Below, piece after piece: positions 32,174-43,194 of a stretch of DNA of 64,000 bases. Position 1 is the stretch's first letter, and the number at the start of each line of letters is the position of its first letter. The stretch is from Cherax quadricarinatus (taxonomy: Eukaryota; Arthropoda; Malacostraca; Decapoda; Parastacidae), in assembly GCF_038502225.1 (NCBI RefSeq), contig NC_091292.1, forward strand, positions 53,835,111 to 53,899,110, written 5' to 3'. Made by a program: the position numbers and the translations under genes. A model generated the notes under the pieces. That model had not been told where the DNA came from. It worked only from the letters and a program-made list of their open reading frames with translations, and made no database searches.

Positions 32174-35100
32174 TAGTAGGTTGGTAGACAGCAACCACCC
32201 AGGGAGGTACTACCGTCCTGCCAAGTGAGTGTAAAACGAAAGCCTGTAATTGTTTTACATGATGGTAGGATTGCTGGTGTCTTTTGTCTGTCTCATAAAT
32301 ATGCAAGATTACAGGTACGTCTTGCTACTTCTACTTACACTTAGGTCACACTACACATACAAGTACACGTTTATTTATACACACTCATCTGAGTTTTCTT
32401 TGATTTTATCTTAATAGTTCTTGGTCTTATTACTTTTCCTTTTATATCCATGGGGAAGTGGAATAAGAATCTTTCCTCTGTAAGCCATGCGTGTTGTAAA
32501 AGTCAACTAAAATGCCGGGAACAATGGGCTAGTAACCCCTTTTCCTGTAAAGATTACTAAAAAGAATAAGAAGAAGAAAATTGTCAAAGTGGGAAGTCTC
32601 AATGTGCGTGGATGTTGTGCAAATGATAAGAAAGAGATGATTGTGGATGTTATGAATGAGAAGAAACTGGATGTCCTGGCTTTAAGTGAAACAAAGCTGA
32701 AGGGGGTGGGAGAGTTTCAATGGAGAGGAATAAATGGGATTAGGTCAGGGGTTTCAAATAGAGTTAGAGCTAAAGAAGGAGTAGCAATAATGTTGAAGGA
32801 TAAGCTATGGCAGGAAAAGCGGGACTACAAATGTATAAATTCAAGGATTATGTGGAGTAAAATAAAGATTGGATGTGAAAAGTGGGTTATAGTAAGCGTG
32901 TATGCACCTGGAGAAGAGAGAAGTGTAGAGGAGAGAGAGAGATTCTGGGAGATGTTGAGTGAATGCGTGGGGAGTTTTGAATCAAGTGTGAGAGTAATGG
33001 TGGTTGGGGATTTCAATGCTAAAGTGGGTAAAAATGTTATGGAGGGAGTAGTAGGTAATTTTGGGGTGCCAGGGGTAAATGTAAATAGGGAGCCTTTAAT
33101 TGAGCTATGTGTAGAAAGAAATTTGGTAATAAGTAATACATATTTTATGAAAAAGAGGATAAATAAATATACAAGGTATGATGTAGCACGTAATGAAAGT
33201 AGTTTGTTAGATTATGTATTGGTGGATAAAAGGTTGATGGGTAGGCTCCAGGATGTACATGTTTATAGAGGGGCAACTGATATATCGGATCATTATTTAG
33301 TTGTAGCTACAGTTAGAGTAAGAGGTAGATGGGAAAAGAGGAAGGTGGCAACAACAAGTAAGAGGGAGGTGAAAGTGTATAAACTAAGGGAGGAGGAAGT
33401 TCGGGCGAGATATAAGCGACTATTGGCAGAAAGGTGGGCTAGTGCAAAGATGAGTAGTGGGGGGGTTGAAGAGGGTTGGAATAGTTTTAAAAATGCAGTA
33501 TTAGAATGTGGGGCAGAAGTTTGTGGTTATAGGAGGGTGGGGGCAGGAGGAAAGAGGAGTGATTGGTGGAATGATGAAGTAAAGGGTGTGATAAAAGAGA
33601 AAAAGGTAGCTTACGAGAGGTTTTTACAAAGCAGAAGTGTTATAAGAAGAGCAGAGTATATGGAGAGTAAAAGAAAGGTGAAGAGAGTGGTGAGAGAGTG
33701 CAAAAGGAGAGCAGATGAAAGAGTGGGAGAGGCACTGTCAAGAAATTTTTATGAAAATAAGAAAAAATTTTGGAGTGAGTTAAACAAGTTAAGAAAGCCT
33801 AGGGAAAGTATGGATTTGTCAGTTAAAAACAGAGTAGGGGAGTTAGTAGATGGGGAGAGGGAGGTATTAGGTAGATGGCGAGAATATTTTGAGGAACTTT
33901 TAAATGTTAAGGAAGAAAGGGAGGCGGTAATTTCATGCACTGGCCAGGGAGGTATACCATCTTTTAGGAGTGAAGAAGAGCAGAATGTAAGTGTGGTGGA
34001 GGTACGTGAGGCATTACGTAGAATGAAAGGGGGTAAAGCAGCTGGAACTGATGGGATCATGACAGAAATGTTAAAAGCAGGGGGGGATATAGTGTTGGAG
34101 TGGTTGGTACTTTTGTTTAATAAATGTATGAAAGAGGGGAAGGTACCTAGGGATTGGCGGAGAGCATGTATAGTCCCTTTATATAAAGGGAAAGGGGACA
34201 AAAGAGATTGTAAAAATTATAGAGGAATAAGTTTACTGAGTATACCAGGAAAAGTATACGGTAGGGTTATAATTGAAAGAATTAGAGGTAAGACAGAATG
34301 TAGAATTGCGGACGAGCAAGGAGGCTTCAGAGTGGGTAGGGGATGTGTAGATCAAGTGTTTACATTGAAACATATATGTGAACAGTATTTAGATAAAGGT
34401 AGGGAAGTTTTTATTGCATTTATGGATTTAGAAAAGGCATATGATAGAGTGGATAGAGGAGCAATGTGGCAGATGTTGCAAGTATATGGAATAGGTGGTA
34501 AGTTACTAAATGCTGTAAAGAGCTTTTATGAGGATAGTGAGGCTCAGGTTAGGGTGTGTAGAAGAGAGGGAGAATACTTCCCGGTAAAAGTAGGTCTTAG
34601 ACAGGGATGTGTAATGTCACCATGGTTGTTTAATATATTTATAGATGGGGTTGTAAAAGAAGTAAATGCTAGGGTGTTCGGGAGAGGGGTGGGATTAAAT
34701 TATGGGGAATCAAATTCAAAATGGGAATTGACACAGTTACTTTTTGCTGATGATACTGTGCTTATGGGAGATTCTAAAGAAAAATTACAAAGGTTAGTGG
34801 ATGAGTTTGAGAATGTGTGTAAAGGTAGAAAGTTGAAAGTGAACATAGAAAAGAGTAAGGTGATGAGGGTATCAAATGATTTAGATAAAGAAAAATTGGA
34901 TATCAAATTGGGGAGGAGGAGTATGGAAGAAGTGAATGTTTTCAGATACTTGGGAGTTGACGTGTCGGCGGATGGATTTATGAAGGATGAGGTTAATCAT
35001 AGAATTGATGAGGGAAAAAAGGTGAGTGGTGCGTTGAGGTATATGTGGAGTCAAAAAACGTTATCTATGGAGGCAAAGAAGGGAATGTATGAAAGTATAG

Positions 35101-35847
35101 TAGTACCAACACTCTTATATGGATGTGAAGCTTGGGTGGTAAATGCAGCAGCGAGGAGACGGTTGGAGGCAGTGGAGATGTCCTGTCTAAGGGCAATGTG
35201 TGGTGTAAATATTATGCAGAAAATTCGGAGTGTGGAAATTAGGAGAAGGTGTGGAGTTAATAAAAGCATTAGTCAGAGGGCAGAAGAGGGGTTGTTGAGG
35301 TGGTTTGGTCATTTAGAGAGAATGGATCAAAGTAGAATGACATGGAAAGCATATAAATCTATAGGGGAAGGAAAGAGGGGTAGGGGTCGTCCTCGAAAGG
35401 GTTGGAAAGAGGGGGTAAAGGAGGTTTTGTGGGTGAGGGGCTTGGACTTCCAGCAAGCGTGCGTGAGCGTGTTAGATAGGAGTGAATGGAGACGAATGAT
35501 ACTTGGGACCTGACGATCTGTTGGAGTGTGAGCAGGGTAATATTTAGTGAAGGGATTCAGGGAAACCGGTTATTTTCATATAGTCGGACTTGAGTCCTGG
35601 AAATGGGAAGTACAATGCCTGCACTTTAAAGGAGGGGTTTGGGATATTGGCAGTTTGGAGGGATATGTTGTGTATCTCTATACATATATGCTTCTAAACT
35701 GTTGTATTCTGAGCACCTCTGCAAAAGCAGTGATAATGTGTGAGTGTGGTGAAAGTGTTGAATGATGATGGAAGTGTTTTCTTTTTGGGGATTTTCTTTC
35801 TTTTTTTTTGGGTCACCCTGCCTCGGTGGGAGACGGCCGACTTGTAC

Positions 35848-35857
<10 letters not shown>
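32172..35857 (+). mobile_element. Full-length RTE-like LINE, subfamily 1
   Basis: It runs from the conserved 5' end (AGTAGGTTGGTAGACAGCAA) through a ~415-bp 5' UTR, one long ORF and a ~340-bp 3' UTR to a terminal GGGTCACCCTGCCTCGGTGG hairpin, A-tail and (TA)n. The single ORF with endonuclease and RT but no RNase H or gag fits the RTE clade. Both catalytic domains are intact, so this may be a recent, possibly active copy. Confidence 0.92.
32589..35513 (+). CDS. RTE-like endonuclease / reverse transcriptase
   Basis: About 974 residues from a GTG at 32589, chosen only because no in-frame ATG lies between the upstream stop and the endonuclease; the first in-frame ATG (about 32637) would remove the LNVRG strand. 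Apurinic-like endonuclease: N5 (LNVRG), E34 (LSETKL), D141/N143 (GDFNAKVG), LLDYV (207-211), SDH (233-235). A basic linker follows (about 320-400). RT: fingers (YRGISLLS, 544-551), D613 (FMDLEKAYD), PWLFNIFIDG and FADD (719-722). The C-terminal region has [15 protein letters not shown] and GRGRPRKGW. The protein would nick genomic DNA and prime reverse transcription of its own RNA at the 3' hairpin. All these catalytic residues are present and no stop interrupts the frame. Confidence 0.93.
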   Translation: MGSLNVRGCCANDKKEMIVDVMNEKKLDVLALSETKLKGVGEFQWRGINGIRSGVSNRVRAKEGVAIMLKDKLWQEKRDYKCINSRIMWSKIKIGCEKWVIVSVYAPGEERSVEERERFWEMLSECVGSFESSVRVMVVGDFNAKVGKNVMEGVVGNFGVPGVNVNREPLIELCVERNLVISNTYFMKKRINKYTRYDVARNESSLLDYVLVDKRLMGRLQDVHVYRGATDISDHYLVVATVRVRGRWEKRKVATTSKREVKVYKLREEEVRARYKRLLAERWASAKMSSGGVEEGWNSFKNAVLECGAEVCGYRRVGAGGKRSDWWNDEVKGVIKEKKVAYERFLQSRSVIRRAEYMESKRKVKRVVRECKRRADERVGEALSRNFYENKKKFWSELNKLRKPRESMDLSVKNRVGELVDGEREVLGRWREYFEELLNVKEEREAVISCTGQGGIPSFRSEEEQNVSVVEVREALRRMKGGKAAGTDGIMTEMLKAGGDIVLEWLVLLFNKCMKEGKVPRDWRRACIVPLYKGKGDKRDCKNYRGISLLSIPGKVYGRVIIERIRGKTECRIADEQGGFRVGRGCVDQVFTLKHICEQYLDKGREVFIAFMDLEKAYDRVDRGAMWQMLQVYGIGGKLLNAVKSFYEDSEAQVRVCRREGEYFPVKVGLRQGCVMSPWLFNIFIDGVVKEVNARVFGRGVGLNYGESNSKWELTQLLFADDTVLMGDSKEKLQRLVDEFENVCKGRKLKVNIEKSKVMRVSNDLDKEKLDIKLGRRSMEEVNVFRYLGVDVSADGFMKDEVNHRIDEGKKVSGALRYMWSQKTLSMEAKKGMYESIVVPTLLYGCEAWVVNAAARRRLEAVEMSCLRAMCGVNIMQKIRSVEIRRRCGVNKSISQRAEEGLLRWFGHLERMDQSRMTWKAYKSIGEGKRGRGRPRKGWKEGVKEVLWVRGLDFQQACVSVLDRSEWRRMILGT

Positions 35858-35879
<22 letters not shown>

Positions 35880-35903
35880 CGTATATATATATATATATAT
35901 ATA
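35858..35903. repeat. (TA)n microsatellite
   Basis: An A-run grades into alternating TA between the LINE 3' end and the Tigger B terminus. Confidence 0.9.
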
Positions 35904-37694
35904 TAGTGGACCCCCGCATAACGATGGCATCGCATAGCGATTTTTCCGCATAACGATTACTTTTATCGCAAAATTTTTGCCGCGCATACCGATTAAAAAC
36001 CCGCATACCGATTTTCGTCCGAGACGCGTCCAATGTGCCCTCAGCCAGCCTCACATGTGCCGCTCCGTCCCATTGTTTACCAGCCAGCCTCCGCGGTAAC
36101 ATCCAAGCATACACTCGGAATATTTCGTATTATTACAGTATTTTCGGTGCTGTTTCTGGAAAATAAGTGACCATGGGCCCCAAGAAAGCTTCTAGTGCCA
36201 ACCCTACACCTCAAAGGGTAAGAATTACTATAGAGATGAAGAAAGAGATAATTGATAAGTATGAAAGTGGAGTGCGTATAGCCGACCTAGTCAAGCTGTA
36301 CAAGAAACCCCAATCAACCATCGCTACTATTGTGGGCACCAGAAAGACAATCAAGGAAGCTGTTCTTGCCAAAGGTTCAACTGTGTTTTCGAAACAAAGA
36401 TCGCAATTGATGGAAGATGTTGAGAGACTCTTATTGGTGTGGATAAATGAAAAACAGATAGCAGGAGATAGCGTCTCTCAAGCGATCATATGTGAAAAGG
36501 CTAGGAAGTTGCATGAGGATTTAAAAAAATGCCTGCAACTAGTGATGATGTGAGTGAATTTAAGGCCAGCAAAGGTTGGTTTGAGAGATTTAAGAAGCGT
36601 AGTGGCATCCATAGTGTGATAAGGCATGGTGAGGCTGCCAGTTCGGACCACAAAGCGGCTGAAAAATATGTGCAGGAATTCAAGGAGTACATAGAAACTG
36701 AAGGACTGAAACCTGAACAAGTGTTTAATTGTGATGAAACAGGCCTGTTCTGGAAGAAAATGCCAAGCAGGACCTACATTACTCAGGAGGAAAAGGCACT
36801 CCCAGGACATAAGCCTATGAAAGACAGGCTTACTTTGTTGATGTGTGCCAATGCTACTGGTGATTGCAAAGTGAAGCCTTTATTAGTGTATCACTCTGAA
36901 ACTCCCAGAGCGTTCAGGCAAAAGAATGTCCTCAAGGATAATTTGTGTGTGCTGTGGAGGGCAAACAGTAAGGCATGGGTCACTAGGGAATTTTTCTATA
37001 ACTGGTTACACCATGCATTTGCCCCCAATGTGAAAGATTACCTAACTGAAAAGAAATTAGAACTTAAGTGCCTCCTGGTGTTAGACAATGCCCCTGGTCA
37101 TCCTACAGACGTGGCAGAGCGACTTTATGGGGACATGAGCTTCATTAAGGTGAAGTTTTTGCCTCCTAATACCACTCCTCTCCTGCAGCCCATGGACCAG
37201 CAGGTTATTTCCAACTTCAAGAAACTGTACACAAAAGCTCTGTTTGAAAGGTGCTTTGTAATGACCTCAGAAACTCAACTGACTCTAAGAGAGTTTTGGA
37301 GAGATCACTTTAATATCCTCAATTGTGTAAACCTTATAGGTAAGGCTTGGGAGGAAGTGACAAAGAGGACCTTGAACTCTGCTTGGAAGAAACTGTGGCC
37401 AGAATGTGTAGACAAAAGGGATTTTGAAGGGTTTGAGGCTAACCCTGAGAATCCTGTGCCAGTTGAGGAATCCATTGTGGCATTGGGAAAGTCCTTGGGG
37501 TTGGAGGTTAGTGGGGAGGATGTGGAAGAGTTGGTGGAGGAGGACAATGAAGAACTAACCACTGATGAGCTGATAGATCAACTTCAAGAGCAAGAGGCCA
37601 GACCTGGGGAAACTGGTTCAGAGGAGGGGAGAGAGAAATTGAAGGAATTGCCTACTTCAAAGATTAAGGAAATGTGTGCAAAATGGTATATATA
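35904..37694 (+). mobile_element. Tigger/pogo DNA transposon, copy B, 3'-truncated
   Basis: Its left end (AGTGGACCCCCGCATAAC) lacks the initial C of the canonical terminus. The body matches copy A (10919-13252) closely in the opposite orientation. After 37689 it is cut off: a TIR element begins at 37695 and the rest of Tigger B is not found beyond it. Confidence 0.88.
36173..37690 (+). pseudogene. Tigger transposase, frameshifted and truncated
   Basis: The ATG at 36173 opens the psq helix-turn-helix and second DNA-binding domain. A 4-base deletion relative to copy A at about 36523 shifts the frame. The catalytic domain then continues from 36529 with CDETG, LDNAPGH and PMDQ intact. The frame stays open through the join where copy A is shifted, showing the ancestral linkage, then is lost at 37690 where the next element begins. 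The listed open frame to 37845 has a non-native tail. Confidence 0.88.
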
Positions 37695-38028
37695 CAGCAG
37701 GGCCCCGCTTTACGGCGTTTCGCTTTACGGCGTTCCGCTAATACGGACATTTCAAATTATGACCAAAACTCGCTATACGGCTCCCCCCACCTGTCTTTCT
37801 AATACGGTCACAGCGGCCCACCGAGTTTGTTTACATTCTCCCTGAGCACATCTCCTTATTATGTCTGGAAACTTTCCAAAATTTCAAGTGTTTTAAAGTT
37901 ATTGTATATTTTATATGTATTGTACTTGATAATTAAACTTGTGTACACCTGTACCTAAATAAACTTACACACTGTGCTGGCATGTAGGTACACATTAAAA
38001 TCACTAAGAGTCTCTCTACTCTTGATGC

Positions 38029-38085
<57 letters not shown>

Positions 38086-39438
38086 CTCTTGGGCGCATTA
38101 ATGTCGCATATTACGTTAATATAGACATTTCCCTTAATCTATCTATGATATTTTTTTCAAAATTATATAAGAAACACATTATGTAACACACAAACATGAT
38201 ACATGCACCCACAGTATAAAAATTTATACAAATATATATGAGATGTTTACCAAACGGTTTGTAGAAGTGTCGGAAGAATTACGTTTTCTCTAGCCCGTCA
38301 CCTGTTACTAGGGATAACTGTAGAAAAATATTCCTTTCGTATGCCTTCACTTTATAGCTATAATTCTGTACTAACTTGTACACAGTGTAAGAGTATTTGT
38401 TTCGTGATTTAATTATTATAATAATAATAAAAATATTATAAGGTAAAAGTTTCACAAACTCTTACAAATGTACATGAATGAACTAAAACTGGACACGTAT
38501 TAATACCGTCTATTTCGCCTGACCGAGTGATCGTCCACAACCTGTTCAGTTTGTTTGTTTACGCTGTCTGAGCTCGGTGTATCATTAAATGTTGTATATT
38601 ACGTTAATATACACATTTTCATTAATCCATCCGTGATATTTTTTTCAAAATTATATAATAAACACGATACATAACATAAATACATAACAACATATGTGTA
38701 GAGAACCTAGGATAACCCAAAAAAGTCAGAGTGACTTACTTCCATTGCCTTCACTCAGAGCATCATTTCTTCTCAAAATGATGTTACATGAGAATGGGAG
38801 TGTTCTTCTTTATTTATTCTACCGTATCAATGTAGAGACAACCTGTACACAATGTAACTTGTACACAAACCAGACGTGTACACTGTTTACAAAACTTACC
38901 TTCGCCTGGTTTGTTTACATAACTCTGCGCCTGTCCTCTCTCATGCACTCATTCTTTCTCTCTGGTATGGTAGCCTGGCTGACTACCATACATACCACAC
39001 TTGATTTTTTACAATAAATACTACTCATCTCACCCTATATTTTAAGGTAAGTAATGAGTGAACTGTATATACATTTTATCGCTCTGGGATGCTTAAATAT
39101 CATAGAATAGTATGTGTGGGTGGGGTGGCCTGGTATGGTAGCCTGGCTGACTACCATACATACCACACTTGATTTCTTACAATAAATACTACTTGTCTCA
39201 CCCTAGATTAAGACTATAAATATTTTAAGGTAAGTAATGAGTGCACTATGTGTGTATTGTACTTTTTTATTGTTTTTTGATGCCTGGTTCTATTGCTAAC
39301 ATAATATATGTTAGTGTAAACTTGTTATCTAGTGTTTGTATGCATTTGTAAGTGGAAAAAAAGGGTGTTCCACTTTACGGCGGTTTCCGCTTTACGGCGG
39401 TAGCCTGGAACCTAACCCGCCGTATAAGTGGGGCCCTC

Positions 39439-39441
<3 letters not shown>
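37695..39441. mobile_element. Non-autonomous TIR element (pogo/mariner-type)
   Basis: The ends CAGCAGGGCCCCGCTTTACG (37695) and the complement of CAGGAGGGCCCCACTTATAC (to 39441) are flanked by TA. It is 1,747 bp with no transposase. It holds a (TAA)n tract at about 38025-38085 and an internal direct repeat of ~100 bp (about 38964-39063 and 39129-39241, with GTAGCCTGGCTGACTACCAT). Another palindromic-type subterminal motif, CTTTACGGCG, is repeated at both ends. Confidence 0.8.
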
Positions 39442-39497
<56 letters not shown>

Positions 39498-39556
39498 TAT
39501 ATATATATATATAATTATATATATATATATATATAATATATATATATATATATGGT
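39442..39556. repeat. (TA)n microsatellite
   Basis: Alternating TA with a few AATT and GG interruptions, directly before the second full-length LINE. Confidence 0.95.
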
Positions 39557-42500
39557 ATATATATAGTAGTAGGTTGGTAGACAGCAACCACCCAGGGAAG
39601 TACTACCGTCCTGCCAGATGACTGTGAAACAAAAACCTGTAACTGTTTTGCATGATGGTAGGATTGCTGGTTTCTTTTTCTGTCTCATAAACACGCTAGA
39701 TAACAGGGATATCTTGCTACTCCTACTTACACTTTGGTCACACTTCACAGACACGCACATGCATATATATATATACATACATCTAGGTTTTTCTCCTTTT
39801 TCTAAATAGCTCTTGTTCTTTTTTATTTCTTCTATTGTCCATGGGGAAGTGGAAAAGAATCTTTCCTCCGTAAGCCATGCGTGTCGTATGAGGCGACTAA
39901 AATGCCGGGAGCAATGGGCTAGTAACCCCTTCTCCTGTATACATTTACTAAAAAAGAGAAGAAGAAAAACTTTATAAAACTGGGTTGTTTAAATGTGCGT
40001 GGATGTAGTGCGGATGACAAGAAACAGATGATTGCTGATGTTATGAATGAAAAGAAGTTGGATGTCCTGGCTCTAAGCGAAACAAAGCTGAAGGGGGTAG
40101 GAGAGTTTCAGTGGGGGGAAATAAATGGGATTAAATCTGGAGTATCTGAGAGAGTTAGAGCAAAGGAAGGGGTAGCAGTAATGTTAAATGATCAGTTATG
40201 GAAGGAGAAAAGAGAATATGAATGTGTAAATTCAAGAATTATGTGGATTAAAGTAAAGGTTGGATGTGAGAAGTGGGTCATAATAAGCGTGTATGCACCT
40301 GGAGAAGAGAGGAATGCAGAGGAGAGAGAGAGATTTTGGGAGATGTTAAGTGAATGTATAGGAGCCTTTGAACCAAGTGAGAGAGTAATTGTGGTAGGGG
40401 ACCTGAATGCTAAAGTAGGAGAAACTTTTAGAGAGGGTGTGGTAGGTAAGTTTGGGGTGCCAGGTGTAAATGATAATGGGAGCCCTTTGATTGAACTTTG
40501 TATAGAAAGGGGTTTAGTTATAGGTAATACATATTTTAAGAAAAAGAGGATAAATAAGTATACACGATATGATGTAGGGCGAAATGACAGTAGTTTGTTG
40601 GATTATGTATTGGTAGATAAAAGACTGTTGAGTAGACTTCAGGATGTACATGTTTATAGAGGGGCCACAGATATATCAGATCACTTTCTAGTTGTAGCTA
40701 CACTGAGAGTAAAAGGTAGATGGGATACAAGGAGAATAGAAGCATCAGGGAAGAGAGAGGTGAAGGTTTATAAACTAAAAGAGGAGGCAGTTAGGGTAAG
40801 ATATAAACAGCTATTGGAGGATAGATGGGCTAATGAGAGCATAGGCAATGGGGTCGAAGAGGAATGGGGTAGGTTTAAAAATGTAGTGTTAGAGTGTTCA
40901 GCAGAAGTTTGTGGTTACAGGAAAGTGGGTGCAGGAGGGAAGAGGAGCGATTGGTGGAATGATGATGTAAAGAGAGTAGTAAGGGAGAAAAAGTTAGCAT
41001 ATGAGAAGTTTTTACAAAGTAGAAGTGATGCAAGGAGGGAAGAGTATATGGAGAAAAAGAGAGAGGTTAAGAGAGTGGTGAAGCAATGTAAAAAGAGAGC
41101 AAATGAGAGAGTGGGTGAGCTGTTATCAACAAATTTTGTTGAAAATAAGAAAAAGTTTTGGAGTGAGATTAACAAGTTAAGAAAGCCTAGAGAACAAATG
41201 GATTTGTCAGTTAAAAATAGGAGAGGAGAGTTATTAAATGGAGAGTTAGAGGTATTGGGAAGATGGAGGGAATATTTTGAGGAATTGTTAAATGTTGATG
41301 AAGATAGGGAAGCTGTGATTTCGTGTATAGGGCAAGGAGGAATAACATCTTGTAGGAGTGAGGAAGAGCCAGTTGTGAGTGTGGGGGAAGTTCGTGAGGC
41401 AGTAGGTAAAATGAAAGGGGGTAAGGCAGCCGGGATTGATGGGATAAAGATAGAAATGTTAAAAGCAGGTGGGGATATAGTTTTGGAGTGGTTGGTGCAA
41501 TTATTTAATAAATGTATGGAAGAGGGTAAGGTACCTAGGGATTGGCAGAGAGCATGCATAGTTCCTTTGTATAAAGGCAAAGGGGATAAAAGAGAGTGCA
41601 AAAATTATAGGGGGATAAGTCTGTTGAGTGTACCTGGTAAAGTGTATGGTAGAGTTATAATTGAAAGAATTAAGAGTAAGACGGAGAATAGGATAGCAGA
41701 TGAACAAGGAGGCTTTAGGAAAGGTAGGGGGTGTGTGGACCAGGTGTTTACAGTGAAACATATAAGTGAACAGTATTTAGATAAGGCTAAAGAGGTCTTT
41801 GTGGCATTTATGGATTTGGAAAAGGCGTATGACAGGGTGGATAGGGGGGCAATGTGGCAGATGTTGCAAGTGTATGGTGTAGGAGGTAGGTTACTGAAAG
41901 CAGTGAAGAGTTTTTACGAGGATAGTGAGGCTCAAGTTAGAGTATGTAGAAAAGAGGGAAATTTTTTCCCAGTAAAAGTAGGCCTTAGACAAGGATGTGT
42001 GATGTCACCGTGGTTGTTTAATATATTTATAGATGGGGTTGTAAGAGAAGTAAATGCGAGGGTCTTGGCAAGAGGCGTGGAGTTAAAAGATAAAGAATCA
42101 CACACAAAGTGGGAGTTGTCACAGCTGCTCTTTGCTGATGACACTGTGCTCTTGGGAGATTCTGAAGAGAAGCTGCAGAGATTGGTGGATGAATTTGGTA
42201 GGGTGTGCAAAAGAAGAAAATTAAAGGTGAATACAGGAAAGAGTAAGGTTATGAGGATAACAAAAAGATTAGGTGATGAAAGATTGAATATCAGATTGGA
42301 GGGAGAGAGTATGGAGGAGGTGAACGTATTCAGATATTTGGGAGTGGACGTGTCAGCGGATGGGTCTATGAAAGATGAGGTGAATCATAGAATTGATGAG
42401 GGAAAAAGAGTGAGTGGTGCACTTAGGAGTCTGTGGAGACAAAGAACTTTGTCCTTGGAGGCAAAGAGGGGAATGTATGAGAGTATAGTTTTACCAACGC

Positions 42501-43142
42501 TCTTATATGGGTGTGAAGCATGGGTGATGAATGTTGCAGCGAGGAGAAGGCTGGAGGCAGTGGAGATGTCATGTCTGAGGGCAATGTGTGGTGTGAATAT
42601 AATGCAGAGAATTCGTAGTTTGGAAGTTAGGAGGAGGTGCGGGATTACCAAAACTGTTGTCCAGAGGGCTGAGGAAGGGTTGTTGAGGTGGTTCGGACAT
42701 GTAGAGAGAATGGAGCGAAACAGAATGACTTCAAGAGTGTATCAGTCTGTAGTGGAAGGAAGGCGGGGTAGGGGTCGGCCTAGGAAGGGTTGGAGGGAGG
42801 GGGTAAAGGAGGTTTTGTGTGCGAGGGGCTTGGACTTCCAGCAGGCATGCGTGAGCGTGTTTGATAGGAGTGAATGGAGACAAATGGTTTTTAATACTTG
42901 ACGTGCTGTTGGAGTGTGAGCAAAGTAACATTTATGAAGGGATTCAGGGAAACCGGCAGGCCGGACTTGAGTCCTGGAGATGGGAAGTACAGTGCCTGCA
43001 CTCTGAAGGAGGGGTGTTAATGTTGCAGTTTAAAAACTGTAGTGTAAAGCACCCTTCTGGCAAGACAGTGATGGAGTGAATGATGGTGAAAGTTTTTCTT
43101 TTTCGGGCCACCCTGCCTTGGTGGGAATCGGCCAGTGTGATA
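39557..43142 (+). mobile_element. Full-length RTE-like LINE, subfamily 2
   Basis: It has the same architecture and 5' end as the copy at 32172, with a diverged ORF and a shorter 3' UTR (42902-43142) ending CGGGCCACCCTGCCTTGGTG, then an A-rich tail and (TA)n. The 3' UTR shares the GATTCAGGGAAACCGG and GACTTGAGTCCTGG blocks but lacks the GGATATGTTGTGTATC block of subfamily 1. Confidence 0.92.
39995..42901 (+). CDS. RTE-like endonuclease / reverse transcriptase, subfamily 2
   Basis: About 968 residues in an unbroken frame from a GTG at 39995; the frame is also open upstream (LNVRGC and a Lys/Arg-rich stretch) without an ATG. Endonuclease motifs: LSETKL, GDLNAKVG (Leu where subfamily 1 has Phe), LLDYVLVD, SDHFLV. 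RT motifs: YRGISLLSVPGK, FMDLEKAYDRV, GLRQGCVMSPWLFN, FADDTVLLGD. The C-terminal region has [30 protein letters not shown] and GRGRPRKGW. The coding region looks intact. The copy at 62191-64000 and the fragment at 22316-22980 belong with it. Confidence 0.93.
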   Translation: MRGCSADDKKQMIADVMNEKKLDVLALSETKLKGVGEFQWGEINGIKSGVSERVRAKEGVAVMLNDQLWKEKREYECVNSRIMWIKVKVGCEKWVIISVYAPGEERNAEERERFWEMLSECIGAFEPSERVIVVGDLNAKVGETFREGVVGKFGVPGVNDNGSPLIELCIERGLVIGNTYFKKKRINKYTRYDVGRNDSSLLDYVLVDKRLLSRLQDVHVYRGATDISDHFLVVATLRVKGRWDTRRIEASGKREVKVYKLKEEAVRVRYKQLLEDRWANESIGNGVEEEWGRFKNVVLECSAEVCGYRKVGAGGKRSDWWNDDVKRVVREKKLAYEKFLQSRSDARREEYMEKKREVKRVVKQCKKRANERVGELLSTNFVENKKKFWSEINKLRKPREQMDLSVKNRRGELLNGELEVLGRWREYFEELLNVDEDREAVISCIGQGGITSCRSEEEPVVSVGEVREAVGKMKGGKAAGIDGIKIEMLKAGGDIVLEWLVQLFNKCMEEGKVPRDWQRACIVPLYKGKGDKRECKNYRGISLLSVPGKVYGRVIIERIKSKTENRIADEQGGFRKGRGCVDQVFTVKHISEQYLDKAKEVFVAFMDLEKAYDRVDRGAMWQMLQVYGVGGRLLKAVKSFYEDSEAQVRVCRKEGNFFPVKVGLRQGCVMSPWLFNIFIDGVVREVNARVLARGVELKDKESHTKWELSQLLFADDTVLLGDSEEKLQRLVDEFGRVCKRRKLKVNTGKSKVMRITKRLGDERLNIRLEGESMEEVNVFRYLGVDVSADGSMKDEVNHRIDEGKRVSGALRSLWRQRTLSLEAKRGMYESIVLPTLLYGCEAWVMNVAARRRLEAVEMSCLRAMCGVNIMQRIRSLEVRRRCGITKTVVQRAEEGLLRWFGHVERMERNRMTSRVYQSVVEGRRGRGRPRKGWREGVKEVLCARGLDFQQACVSVFDRSEWRQMVFNT

Positions 43143-43194
43143 ATAAAAAAAAATAAATAAAATAATATATATATATATATATATATAGATATAT
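43143..43194. repeat. A-rich tail and (TA)n microsatellite
   Basis: This is the tail of the LINE, grading from AAAT repeats into alternating TA. Confidence 0.9.

Noticed and set aside
40915..41601. 228-codon minus-strand open frame opposite the LINE (similar ones at 33749-34201 and 62649-62963)
   Set aside because: Antisense shadow of a purine-rich coding strand; recurs only because the LINE recurs.
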